NCBI GenBank assembly: GCA_015698045.1
Contig: BLAL01000274.1
Coordinates: 1,674,001-1,738,000, forward strand
Direction of reading: 5' to 3'
Length of the DNA stretch: 64,000 bases
Source: Rhizophagus clarus
Lineage: Eukaryota > Glomeromycota > Glomeromycetes > Glomerales > Glomeraceae
Under the pieces are notes generated by a model, which worked only from the letters and a program-made list of their open reading frames with translations, was not told where the DNA came from and searched no databases. Every line of letters starts with the position of its first letter. Position 1 is the first letter of the stretch. Positions 44,509 through 55,899 of this stretch are shown here, one piece after another. The translations under genes were made by a program, and so were the position numbers.

Positions 44509-44826
44509 ATGCCTAGAAACAAAATAAAAAAACTTTTCAGCATACTCCACGGAGAACTCGAAGATGGGGCATTTCCGGTCAAAGAGACTATCTATAATAA
44601 AAGAACAATTACTTTCTCCAAAATTGACTTTCTCAACTCACTATACTAAGTCAACATCGACCTCACAACTGCAAACCCCCAACAAAAGACGCTCAGAAAT
44701 CAAAACGTCAACGTTGTAAAGGATTTGAGTAAAATGTTGCCACCAGTAGATGTAGAAGAAATATTTCGAAATCCTCTGGACGTTATGTTGTCTACTGCGT
44801 CTACTGCGCCTGTTGCTAGTAAGTGA
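44509..44826 (+). pseudogene. Possible broken small coding region, unidentified
   Basis: The frame starts ATG CCT AGA AAC, reads 46 codons (KKLFSILHGELEDGAFPV; FSKIDFLNSLY) to a TAA at 44647-44649, and stays open in the same frame for 58 more codons (KMLPPVDVEEIFRNPLDVM; STASTAPVA) to 44826. Base use is less AT-rich than its surroundings, as expected of coding DNA. Near the end GCTA-GTAAGT looks like a splice donor, so it could be a first exon of a larger gene with a nonsense change. I do not recognise the family. Confidence 0.3.
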
Positions 44827-46477
44827 AATCATAATGACCATTTTTTTGAGTTTTTAAGCAATTAACTTTGTCAAGTAGAAAGCAATAAATTTGAATTGCA
44901 ATTATCCACTCGTTTTAACTTCTTTCTACATTAATAATTATCTGTCATAGCGCAAACATTTAATTAGTACGCAAAAATCTGCCATATTGAGCTTCGTAGT
45001 ATTCATAATTAAGCTTATTTTGTAATTATATCGTCAATCAGGATCGCTCGGAAGGGAAGAGTTAGTCAAGGTCTATTTTTAACAGGACAAGATGTGAAGA
45101 TGACGAACTCCCTGACGGACAAAACGAAAAGTGGACCTTGTTTTGATTATTAGATTAGCTTAGAGTAGTTAGTTGTTGTAGTTTCGGCGTTTTTGTAATA
45201 GTCATCGATGTACTTGTAAATTAGTGGGGGTATGAATAGTTAGATGCCATGGCTACTATTTGATACATCTGGATATTGGAGGATGGGATAATTATCAGTC
45301 GGATGTTTTATCGCTCCGGGTCGTCCGTCGAAGATAGTAACAATTATAATGCAAAAAAAAATATTCCTATTGATAATCATTTATAATTTACGCCGATTCT
45401 ACAACTTGTGATCATCTTGGCAAAACATCAGAACATCCAATTTTTATTTCGCTTGGAAATATTCCAAATTGGTTGCAAAATAAACCAAATTACAAAGTAC
45501 TTTGTCGGTTTAATTAGCCATATAAAATCGTCATGATGGGTTGGGGTGATAATATAAAACTATGCATTTCTTGCCATGTAAATTATTGTGATTTAAAAAT
45601 TAAGTTACTAATAAAGAAATGCACATCATCATAAAAAAAAATCCATCCAATAGGACTAACTCTTTCTTACCGTAGAAATTTACAGCTAATACGACCGAAT
45701 ACGACGGATGTAGCTATGGTAAATAAGCTAACATTCCGGTCCACTTCCCGGCTTCCAGAATGTTCGGAATGTTCAAGACAAAGATGTACATCAGAATTTA
45801 CAGTAAAGCTACCATAAAAATTGTTTCTCATAACCAATTCTACGTTTCCATTAAGTTTTAATATAGCTACTAAATCGCCAAGTTATTTGAAATTTATAAT
45901 TTTCTTAAAAAAATACAACTTTTTCCCGTTACTAATAAATTCTGCATAATATGCGATTTGAAAAAATAAAATTGTGGCATAACTGCTTAAGGAATACTAA
46001 TTCATCGGGATAATTCATCTATCATCTAGAATTGGCTATTATTTGTTGAGTATAAATTTCAATGAAAATGTCAACATCCAAGTTACTTAAATAATCATAA
46101 AATCATCCGTAATTGATTGACTAGATTAGAGTTCACTTTAAAAAAATTTATATTATCACGAATCTTCACATAATAAATTATCAATAAACGTTCAATTAAA
46201 ATACATATATATTCATTAATTTGAGAATGTTGCCTCTAATAATTATTTATCATAATTTGCATACCTCAACTTAAGTATAATTCAAAATTGTACGTCATAA
46301 TCGTATATTAAATATTTTACAAACGTTTTACAACTTGTGTTCCAAACTAATTCAATATTCATGTATGTTTTCAAAAATAAATTACTTGTTTTATTAAAAT
46401 AGTCAAGTGCACCTTTTTATTTTTATTTTTAGAAATATTAATAGTTATTGTGTACAAGTTTCAGACTTCATCTTATA

Positions 46478-46598
46478 TTATCACAAGTTTTCAGAATTCT
46501 GTTACCCTATGCAAAGTATGATTACCAGACAATCAACTTGTCCAGTAATCTCCAGTAAACTAATAATATAAGGTAGCAGAATTCTGAAAACTGCGATA
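46478..46598. mobile_element. Foldback element, 121 bp
   Basis: Terminal inverted repeats of about 28 bp: left TTATCACAAGTTTTCAGAAT-TCTGTTACC; right, reverse complemented, TTATCGCAGTTTTCAGAATT-CTGCTACC. A second inverted pair lies inside (GATTACCAGACAA and TTGTCCAGTAATC), so nearly the whole element can fold into one long hairpin. No coding capacity. Confidence 0.7.
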
Positions 46599-49594
46599 AA
46601 TTACGTAATTTGATATTTATAATTAATTTTAAAGTATAGAAAAATATATTTTATCGATATGAATATGATATATATTGTAAATTTATCATCACAAACAGAA
46701 ACTTTTATTTATTAATAACAATATATTTTTTTATCGTTTCCGTATTTCATCATTTAATCATTTATACTTAGCTACTTTAACCATAATTAAAAAAAGATGA
46801 TTCTTATATGTACTTTTCATCTTTAACCTAGATAAATGCACGCGCCAAAACAAAAAAAAAATTAAAACTTTCACTGCTTACTCTGCTTACCTTAATTTAA
46901 TTTAACTCGTATTGCGTTTATATTTTTTTTTGCTTTTACGGTTGATAAATGTCATAAAGGTATGATGCCCAATCTTGAATGATCTAAATTTCAAAAACTT
47001 ACACGCTACGCTCATCTTTTTAAATTGCAAAGATTCTTTCTTAGTTGATTCGTAGATGTCACTCGTTTTACACGAACTACTCTAATAACTATCTCATTGA
47101 GTCCCTAGCTAGACTGCAACCTTCACACCAATTTAATGGCCAACCAGCCGGAAGACAGGGGCATATGCTATGGGTTTATCACGTTTCCAATAAACCAAGG
47201 TCGTCTACAGTTGCTTGTGGTCTATGAAAGGAATCTCAATCGGAAATTTTACTAATGTATTTAACTAATTCTTAAGAAATGAAATGTTCTTAATGTTGAG
47301 TGTGTAAAATACCGAGAGGTTGCTAGCACGTCATGTAGATTACCTAACACTCTCATCTATTAATCCAATTAGCACTGCGTTTTTAAATAATTATTTTATA
47401 AATCCAAGAAATCAGATACAATTATATAAGACTCCTTGGATCTATATTTACAATGCTATTGGTCGAGCCTATTTTCTAAAAAAAATGTTGAAAAAAACTT
47501 AATTGCGTTAAAATCTGAGAGATCGAAAGCAACTATCGGTCATCTATTTGACTTAAGAAAAAGAAAGGAATGTTAATATATTTTGTTAAAATATATACCA
47601 CATTTGGCAGTGTGCAATGTATCTAGGTTCAAGAATGAATTTCGCTTGAAAAAACGTTATAAACGTTAGAAACTAAACACTGAGATGATATTTTAGTAAA
47701 AAGGTTTAATTAGTAAGTAACATGTGGTCGTTTATTACATCCAGAATATCTTTTAATAGTTACCTTGTAAGAGGAATTGAAAGATGATAAACCAAGAAAA
47801 ATTTTATAGTGCTTTTACTAAAAAATTGCGTAACACAATAGTGTGCCGTCGTAAGTTCCCAATGCCAGAGGTGCTTCTTTCCGTTGGGCTTTCTTGTATT
47901 AAAACATGCATGTATTTCATTATGATCTTGCTTGCCAGCTTGCCTAAACACGAAGCAAAAGAACGTGGAATGAGATAACATATATGAGCGGCAATGTTAA
48001 GGTAAAAAAATTTTGATATTATAGTTAAATACCTTATTAGCTTCAAGAGCCAGATCGAAACCATAAACGAATAAGACTTATAACGAAAACTAAATAATGA
48101 ATATGATGTTTGGGTAAATAAAAAAGATATAGTCAGTTAGTAACGTGTGCGGTACTTGGAAGAAAAAAATTTTTCAGGATAATGGGGGTTTTTATAGTGA
48201 TATGGGATCTGCAATGATGGATTCTGAGTAACGTCTATAAGTGCAATTATAGCAACCCGTTTGATAAAATAAATGTAAATTAGTTTAATTATTGCATGAC
48301 AATGACTCATGATATATACATGTTCGCTACAATTGTGTCAAACTTTGTTGTTTAAAACGAAGTATTAAATTAAACAATTGACGTAATCTCACTTAGAATC
48401 GATCTAATCTAGACAAAACTGATCTGATATCGATATTGATTTCAGTTGTGTCAAAATTTCCGCTTACGTAATAATAATAATCAATTATCATTACAAAATG
48501 TTACGATAGGGGGATAAGTATTGTACCGCGCAAGAATGAATGTAAGGTGATAAAAAGCACGTGAAAGAACCTGTTATTTATTTATTATGCGCTATACATC
48601 AAAGAATAGTTATTGTTTATAAAATGTTCGATGTGAATCTTTTGATTAATGTTTTATATAGACTTTATACAGTCTAAGCTCGATATGCCGATATCTGATA
48701 TACCGACATTACTTGTGGCTTGTGACTAGATTTTGCAACTAATTATGCGTTCTTTTTTTTTAGAAGAACTTTTAGTATATAGTATATTACACCTCATGAT
48801 TGCTCAAGAAGCTGTTATCTCTTATTCATGATTGCTCAAGAAGTTTTTATCTAAAAGTATTGGTAAAATTACACTTAACTAAACGTATAATTTGAATGCG
48901 GAATGTCTCAAAAAAAAAAAAAAAAAAAATATATTACATTGAACCTTTGGCATATTACAAATATTAGTGATTTCATGTTGTCGCATCATTCTTATTTTTA
49001 ATATAATTTCTTCCTATTCTTATTACAACTTCAGATAATAACCAGAATCAAGATTTCTAAGCCACATTAGTAATATTTTACTAATAAATATTATATGGCG
49101 TTTACCAATCTTTAAAGTAATACTACCATATAATAATTGCTTTTCAATGGTTTCTGGTAAAAGACAACCTGTTATAATAATAATACTTGGAAGTGGCGGT
49201 AAAATGTGCAGTGGTGCAATTCTTTTGAATTTTTTGAAAATAAAAGATTTAGAAGATAGGTTAAAATAAGCTATATGAGATTTAAGCAACGTGTGTCTTT
49301 TGTTTATATTCTTTTATATAATCACTAATTTTCGTAATATTTCTTCTGTTAAATTAATTATAATGTAAAGATTATAGTGATTTTCTTATTTTTTTTTTTT
49401 ATATAGTCAAATCTCATATCCGTAACTCATGACGTAATAAGTAATCCTACGAAATTATCATACTGGTACGCGATCTTTACATTTTTGACGTAGTAAAATA
49501 ATATTTTTAAAAATTCGAAAAATCTTTAAAATAAATTTAATATTTTGTATTTATTTTTTTCACTTTTAAAAATAGTATAAATGGAATTTTTTTA

Positions 49595-51034
49595 TTATAT
49601 GAATAGAAAATTATTAAGGAGAAAGCGATGAATTTGAAAATACAAAGATATGCCTATTATTAAAATATTTAAATTTCTTATCATTTCTAGTTTAAAACCC
49701 AAGTTTGCGATTGGTCTCGATGTTACATTAGAAGGTGGTGGTTTAAATGGTTGCGGTCTATATGGATTTGGATTATCTGCTGTAGTATATCTACAAATTA
49801 GAAAAAAAAAAAATTAATTATTAAAAAATTTTTTTAAAAAAAAAAAGAAAAAAGTATTTAAAAATTTAAAAATTTTTTACCCAAACGTTTCCATTATTTG
49901 TTTTAATTTAGGACCTATTGGACCACCAGAATAATTTCCATTATTCAGTATCATAGTATCGGTGGTTACACCATCAACGATTTTATATGTCATTAAAAAA
50001 TCACTAGTACTTATATAAGTTTTATAATCAGGATGAATTAAACTTGAACCTTGTTCGAAAGGTATGGAAGTTTCTAATATGAAAGAATCAGAGGAATAAT
50101 TTAATGAATTTCTTGGTAATAAACCAAGAGATTTTGGAGTAGTAGCAAGAACCAATAAATCTTGAGCCAATTTAAATTGAGGAGAACTAACGAATTCGTC
50201 ACTAAAAGCATTTGTTTTATATTCATCAAAAAAAGTATTTAATTGTTGAGTAAATATAGAGATTTGAGTACCATTTGAAAGTAAAATAGTATATTTATCC
50301 ATCATAAATTCAACAAATGAAGAATCGAACGAAAATAAATAACTTTTAGGAACAGTTCCATCAGGACTTACATATACTGGTAATGGTATGACTGCTATTG
50401 GATTATCTTTATATCCCATCCATCCATTATAAAATCCTAATCCATGCATTAATTCATGACAAATAGTCCAAAAAATATCTCCTTGTCCTGGTTTTATATT
50501 ACTTAAATCTTCTTGAAACCAAAAATCTCCTTTTGAATTAAATTCTGCGCTTATATCAAATTCTTTAAATTTTGGTGTATTTGGAAATTGAAATTGTTTT
50601 ACCAACGATTGTGGATATAATCTACTCATTCCATCATCATCTTGTAATAAATAAAATTGTGTTGGATAAGCTGCTCCACTTAAATCATTGCATATATTAT
50701 CCGGATATACAGTACATAAATCATAATAACTAACGTTTACATATATTTGTGTATTAAATATGAATATTGATGCAATAAGATTTGTCGCTCTATAAAATTC
50801 TTTTAATACTTTATCACATGTTACACTATCAGCGTCACAATATGATAATTGAATTTTAAACACCTCTCCTGATATTTCTCGACTCGAAATTGAATTGTTT
50901 TTTTCTTCTTCAACCTTTGAATCCCATGTACATTCTATATTTTCTATTGATGATAAAATATTATTTGGATGATAAAAACATTGTGCCGAAATATGTGAAA
51001 TTAAAATTACGTATATAAAAATTATTATTTTCAT
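49595..51034 (-). CDS. Secreted metallopeptidase-like protein with HExxH motif, 449 aa, two exons
   Basis: Starts ATG AAA at 51034 with a clear signal peptide (MKIIIFIYVILISHISAQC). Exon 1 is 51034-49881 and ends TTT GG before GTAAAA. The intron 49880-49791 ends TTTGTAG, and exon 2 (49790-49595) reads YTTADNPNPYRPQPFKPPPS, then a hydrophobic tail (MIRNLNILIIGISLYF) to a TAA. The proline-rich stalk and hydrophobic end suggest membrane or GPI-type anchoring. The motif HELMHGLGFYNGW begins at His193. His193, Glu194 and His197 would bind zinc and act in catalysis; the third metzincin position (residue 203) is Asn, so classical metzincin coordination is absent. Eight or so cysteines suggest extracellular folding. 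Substrate unknown. Stopping at the end of exon 1 would give only 385 residues. Confidence 0.75.
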
Positions 51035-51949
51035 GTTATATTATTTATTATTATTATTATTATATACGTATATAAATTTTTTTTTTTTTTTTTTTTTATT
51101 ATTAGAAAAAAAGGTAAAAAAAAAAATAAATATATATATTAAAAAAAAATTAGTTTTTTTTATATCAAAACGGGAATAAATTTATGCGGATGTAGCTCCT
51201 TTTTATTTGACAAATATTTGGGTTTATTTCGACACAAATTTATGAATATTTCTAAAAATAAATCATATCATTCACTAAATTAAATTATTAACCAATTTAA
51301 GTAAATATAAGAAGTAAATTTAAATTCGAAAGAATTCTAATTGAAGAAATTCCATTATGTGTTAATATATCGCACTCGCATACTACTCGCATACAATTTT
51401 TCTTGGCAAATCATCCACTCATGCGCCAAGCCAGATAAAGTTACATATTTGCTTTCAACATTTATGCATGAGATAACATAGTAATTTAATTAAACGAAAA
51501 ATAAAAGTTTTTTAAAAGAATTATCACGAAAAAATTTTTATGATAATTATTTTATAAAAACTATTTTAAAAAGTTGTATTATTTTTTTTTTTTAAAAAAA
51601 AAAAAAAGTACAATCGACTTAAAATCCAGATTTTCGGTTATTCCTTCAAACGGTATTACGTTAGGTGTTTGTACGACGTAATTAAAATGTAGGTACCCGA
51701 AACTAGTTTAGGCTTTGCTTGTGGCTATAAATGGTGACATGGTGAAATAATTCGGTACCGTTTGTGTGGCAGATGAAAAAAAATTTAATTTTATATGAAT
51801 AAATACTGCATAATACAATATAATAGTATAGTATAGTATAGTATAGTTTAGTATAGTTTAGTATAATTTAGTTTAGTTTAGTTATAGTATAGTATAGTGT
51901 AGCATAGTGTAATATAGTGTAGTGTAGCCTACGTTATTAGAATTTACGA
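51035..51949. other. Shared upstream region; TATAG pentanucleotide repeats at 51828-51930
   Basis: Divergent promoter space between the minus-strand peptidase gene and the plus-strand kinase gene. Next to the peptidase start is a (TTA)n then poly-T block (51033-51100). A T run followed by an A run occurs at 51582-51607. Directly upstream of the kinase ATG, from about 51828 to 51930, a degenerate (TATAG)n/(TTTAG)n array of roughly twenty units ends 20 bp before the start codon. Confidence 0.6.
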
Positions 51950-54623
51950 ATGAACCACCTAAGTGATAAAAGTCAAATTATTGAATACATTGAACCGGAC
52001 GATGATGTATTAGGGGCAATCGAAGGTATTTAAATAATTAAAACTTATTCTGTGTAAGTAATTATTAATTGTTTTATAAACTTCTATTTCAGGTAAAGAT
52101 GAATTACATAACGAAAACATTTCTGGAACTTGCATAAAATGTGGGGAGGAAAGAAGTAAATATATTTGCATAAAATGTGAAAAATATTATATTTGTATAA
52201 AATGTGGAAAGGAGAGAAGCCATTATCAATGGTGTCAACCATGTGAACGAAAAATATCCCAAGAAAGTTTTACAAAATGGACCAGTGAAAACAAGGAAAT
52301 TGACAAATTCCTTCAAGAGTCACAATTAAATTCTACAAAACCTCAAACTTTTTTGGAATGGATTCCTTTTGAAAAACTTGAAAATATAAAATATTTAGGC
52401 AATTCAGAAAGAACTTTATATTCAGCTGTTTGGATGGATGGTCCAAGAATTTTATGGGATCAACAAAATCAAGAATATAAGAGATCTAAAGTTCAAGTTC
52501 TCGTCGAAGAGAAACAAGTTAATGAAATTTTGGATGAGGTATTCATTATAATTTAATATTTCTTTATTTCTTATGCAGCATTTGCATAACATGTATACTT
52601 TATTAATTTGTTTTATGAATATTCAAGCTCAAAATATACCTAGATTGTCATTTAGAGGATTGCGTCTTATTAATACAATTTTATGGAATATCCAAACATC
52701 CTAAAAATAATGAATATTTTATTATAAAACAATATTCACAAAATGGTTCGTTATACAAATATATTTCTGAGAATTCTGATAATATAGACTGGGAAATAAG
52801 GTTGCATTTGCTTTTTTATCTTGCTGAGGATTTGAAAGTATTACATAATGCTGGATATGTTCATAGAAATTTTAATCCTATTGATATATTAGTATTTGAT
52901 AATAGTCTATGTGCAATAAGTTCACTTTCAAAATGTCATAAGATTTTATCTTTATCAAAACCAAAGGAAATATTTGGGTGGCAACGTTACATGGCACCAG
53001 AATTTTTACGTTATAAACCTTATACAAAGGCTTGTGATATTTATTCATTTGGAATGATAATGTACACTGTTGGAACTGGAATGATTCCTTATTATAAATC
53101 AGATGATGATCACTTTCTATCTCTTGGTATTTGTTCAGGATTAAGGCCAAAAATTTCAATTAATATACCGGAAAGTTTCAGTAAATTAGTAAAAAGATGT
53201 TGGGATGATAATCCAAATTTCCGTCCTGATATTTCTGAAATATGTGATACCTTATTGAAATGGTGGTCATCCGTCTATCATAAATATTTATCTCCAACAT
53301 GTTTAGAATTTCTTGTTGCAGATAAAAGAAATAGTTCTAAATTCAAGATTCTAATTAAAAATCCGGATGTAATCGAGACAAAAGATATAATCCTACCAGA
53401 CAATAAGGATTTAGAACCATCAGAATTTATCGATTTTATTGTAAGAAATCATTTGGTTAAATATATTAATTTAAACGAATTATCATCAACGATGGAATAT
53501 GTTGAGAGCGGCCATTTTGGAACAATCTCAAAAACAATTTGGAAAAAAACAAACAGTAAAGTCATTTGTAAAAGAATAAAAAATATTGAATCAATCAATC
53601 ATAAACTAATGGAGGCTTTTCTTCATGAACTAAATATGCATAAAAGAGTGGATTTTTGTTCAAGAATTATACGTATATTAGGAATAAGTTTCGGTAAAAT
53701 TTTTACCCTATGAATATAAGTAATCTATTCTACTATTATTATTGTTGTTGTTGTTCTTACTAATTAATATTTTGCATTTTTAGATGAAATTACAAAAGAA
53801 TATTTATTTATAATGCAATATGCTGATGGCGGAAATTTACGAAATTATCTTAATAATCATTTTTCAGAATTAAATTGGAAAGATCACAAAATCAAATTAG
53901 CTTATCAAATTACTGAAGGAATCAAATATCTTCATGGTGAAAATATTCTTCATCGAGATTTACATTCCAAAAATATAGTAATACATGAGGGTGAAGCTAA
54001 AATAATCGATCTTGGGATTGCAAAAAGTACAGAAACCGAAACACATCTTCATTCTGGTGTATTTGGTGTGATTCCGTATGTTGATCCAAAGTTATTAGAA
54101 AGTGATTCTTATAAATACGATAAAAAATCTGATATCTATAGTTTAGGAGTTCTTATGTGGGAATTATCTAGTGGACATCCTCCATTTTACGATGTTAATG
54201 ATTTAAAAATGCTAACATATAATTTATTAAAAGGCAATAGAGAAAAAACCGTTCCCAATACACCTTACGAATACATGAAATTATACCAATCGTGTTGGGA
54301 TGGTGAACCAGACGAAAGGCCATCAGTTGAGCAAGTTTTTTATAAATTAGTGGAAATATTAAATATTTATGATGATGATGATATCATCGATACTTCATTC
54401 TCACAAGGTTAGTCGGATGATATTTTAAAATAAAAAAAAAAATAATTTATAATTTTTTTCTCTCTCTAGTTGATTTAGATACGGAAAGTGACAAATACGC
54501 TGATTATAGAGGTAAAAAGTTTAATATTGTGATTTATATGCCAAAATTTTTTTTTTTTTTTCTTAATACTAATGATTTTAAATATTAATCAAAGATCCAA
54601 CATTAGATGAATTAGTTTTTTGA
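51950..54623 (+). CDS. Zinc-ribbon, pseudokinase and kinase tandem protein, 760 aa, six exons
   Basis: Exons: 51950-52025, 52093-52538, 52628-53693, 53784-54407, 54470-54511, 54595-54623; all introns are GT-AG of 61-90 nt and phases agree, giving 2283 nt. Residues about 37-76 form a Cys-rich module (CIKCGEE...CIKCE...CIKCGKE...WCQPC), probably zinc-binding. Domain 1 (about 118-390) is a pseudokinase: no glycine loop (LGNSERTLYS), HRNFNPIDIL in place of HRD, and no DFG (AISSLSKC). Domain 2 (about 463-735) looks active: SGHFGTISK loop, VICKRI lysine, HRDLHSKNIV, DLG, and the CWDGEPDERPS motif of the tyrosine-kinase-like group. A pseudokinase before a kinase recalls JAKs by architecture only; regulation of domain 2 by domain 1 is an inference. 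Exon 1 begins MNH and ends GAA G, as does exon 1 of the microexon kinase gene. Confidence 0.85.
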
Positions 54624-55854
54624 TTAATATCCGAAATTCGGATATGAAGTCATATTAGGAGTAAAAAATTTTGAATATCAAAACGAATTTCATTTTTTAA
54701 TAATTACGATCTATAAAATTTTGTGCGCAAACATTAATAATACGATATTTATTTGTATTTTACATATTTAAAATACTGATGATAAAATTGGTGCATCAGT
54801 AATTATTTATTAATTTAACAAAATCTAATAAAATTATTTATCTAACATAATTATTTGTCTAACATAATTATTTATCTAACATAATTATTTATTTAACTAT
54901 ATTCACGTTGTTTTTCTGTCTTATGAAATACACAAAAATTGAAGTTTAATCGCGCGTACACATAATAAATCATTACGAAGTTAATACTTTTATTACAGCA
55001 CTTTATTATAATTCTTTAATATGCAATCAAAGAGACTACATAATTTACATAACCATACATAAGTTTTTGTTGAACGATACCTTCTAAGAGAAAAATCGTA
55101 AATTTAAAAAAGATGGTCCTGTTGTGGCTCAGACCCTACGTGCCACCAAAATTCGAAATCGTAGCAGTGCATCTGATTATCGATTTCGACGCAAACGTGG
55201 CCAAACCTGATTATGTTTAAAACCAAACTAAAGTTTTCGTGTTTGGGACCTAGTATTGTTCCAAGTCAAACCGCTCAAGTACAGGAATTAAGAATGTCGT
55301 GGATTGCACGGATTTAATTATGATTTTATGAGTGGTTACATGATTGTAAATTTTCATATAAAAAAGATGACGTGACCATGTGATTTATAAAGCGAACGTA
55401 AAAAAAAAAGTTTCCAAAATTATTTTTAATGCTCATTGTGTTGAAAATTGTTTCCGTCATCATTTTTTCTAAAATTCTTGGCATATTAGTTCAATTAGTC
55501 AAGTCTAAAAAAAAACGACCCAATTATTGGCGTAATTAGAGTTTTTATTTACAAACATATAAACTGGTTTTTTTTTAATTTTGGACTGGCAACTCGTTCT
55601 GGGTCGGATCAACCTTTTACCTTTACCATAACCCGAAGAATTAGGTCAAGTGAATCTCACGGTAATGCTGGCTGGTATCGGAAATATCGGAATTATACTC
55701 ATGCTCCGAGATCTTACCTTTTTAATGCTTTATTCGTTTTTTTAATGGTAAATATTACACAATTACACATTCTTCGTGGGAACAAATTACACTTCTCCGT
55801 GGGAACCAGGCAAAATTATCATCCAATCAATGACAAAAATTCTTTATCAATTTT
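54624..55854. other. Intergenic; 17-bp tandem repeat at 54831-54898
   Basis: Four copies of AATTATTTATCTAACAT lie just downstream of the kinase gene. The rest, including a less AT-rich stretch at 55100-55300, shows no ORF or RNA gene that I can support. Part must serve as promoter for the aldo-keto reductase. Confidence 0.5.
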
Positions 55855-55867
55855 TTTTTTCTTTTTT

Positions 55868-55898
<31 letters not shown>
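55855..55898 (+). promoter_or_regulatory. Poly-T to poly-A switch before the AKR start codon
   Basis: A run of T with few C interruptions changes at once to a run of 18 A residues that ends in the ATG at 55899. Similar T-then-A or A-tract arrangements sit just upstream of the starts at 16488, 13641 (minus) and 42615 (minus). A nucleosome-free core promoter or A-rich leader is likely. Confidence 0.5.

Positions 55899-55899
<1 letters not shown>

Larger units (their letters stand above)
42616..49594. other. Long intergenic region with foldback elements, no firm gene
   Basis: About 7 kb. Supported items are listed separately: foldbacks at 43493-43596 and 46478-46598 and a broken ORF at 44509-44826. 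Around 45050-45330 the DNA is less AT-rich, with a short open stretch ending EKWTLF, possibly the 3' end of a lost transposon ORF. Around 47040-47230 and 47780-47980 are other GC-richer islands with short ORFs on competing strands and no recognisable domain. A duplicated TCATGATTGCTCAAGAAG lies at 48795-48843. An 88-codon minus-strand frame at 49023-49289 lacks an ATG. Confidence 0.45.

Noticed and set aside
47760..48064. Overlapping ORFs on both strands in a GC-richer island
   Set aside because: Three frames compete and none has a domain I recognise. It is possibly a transposon relic.
49023..49289. 88-codon minus-strand ORF
   Set aside because: It has no ATG, no recognisable domain, and cannot be joined to the peptidase gene.
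55110..55200. Possible RNA gene in a less AT-rich stretch
   Set aside because: I could not fold it into a tRNA or recognise a 5S or snRNA motif.
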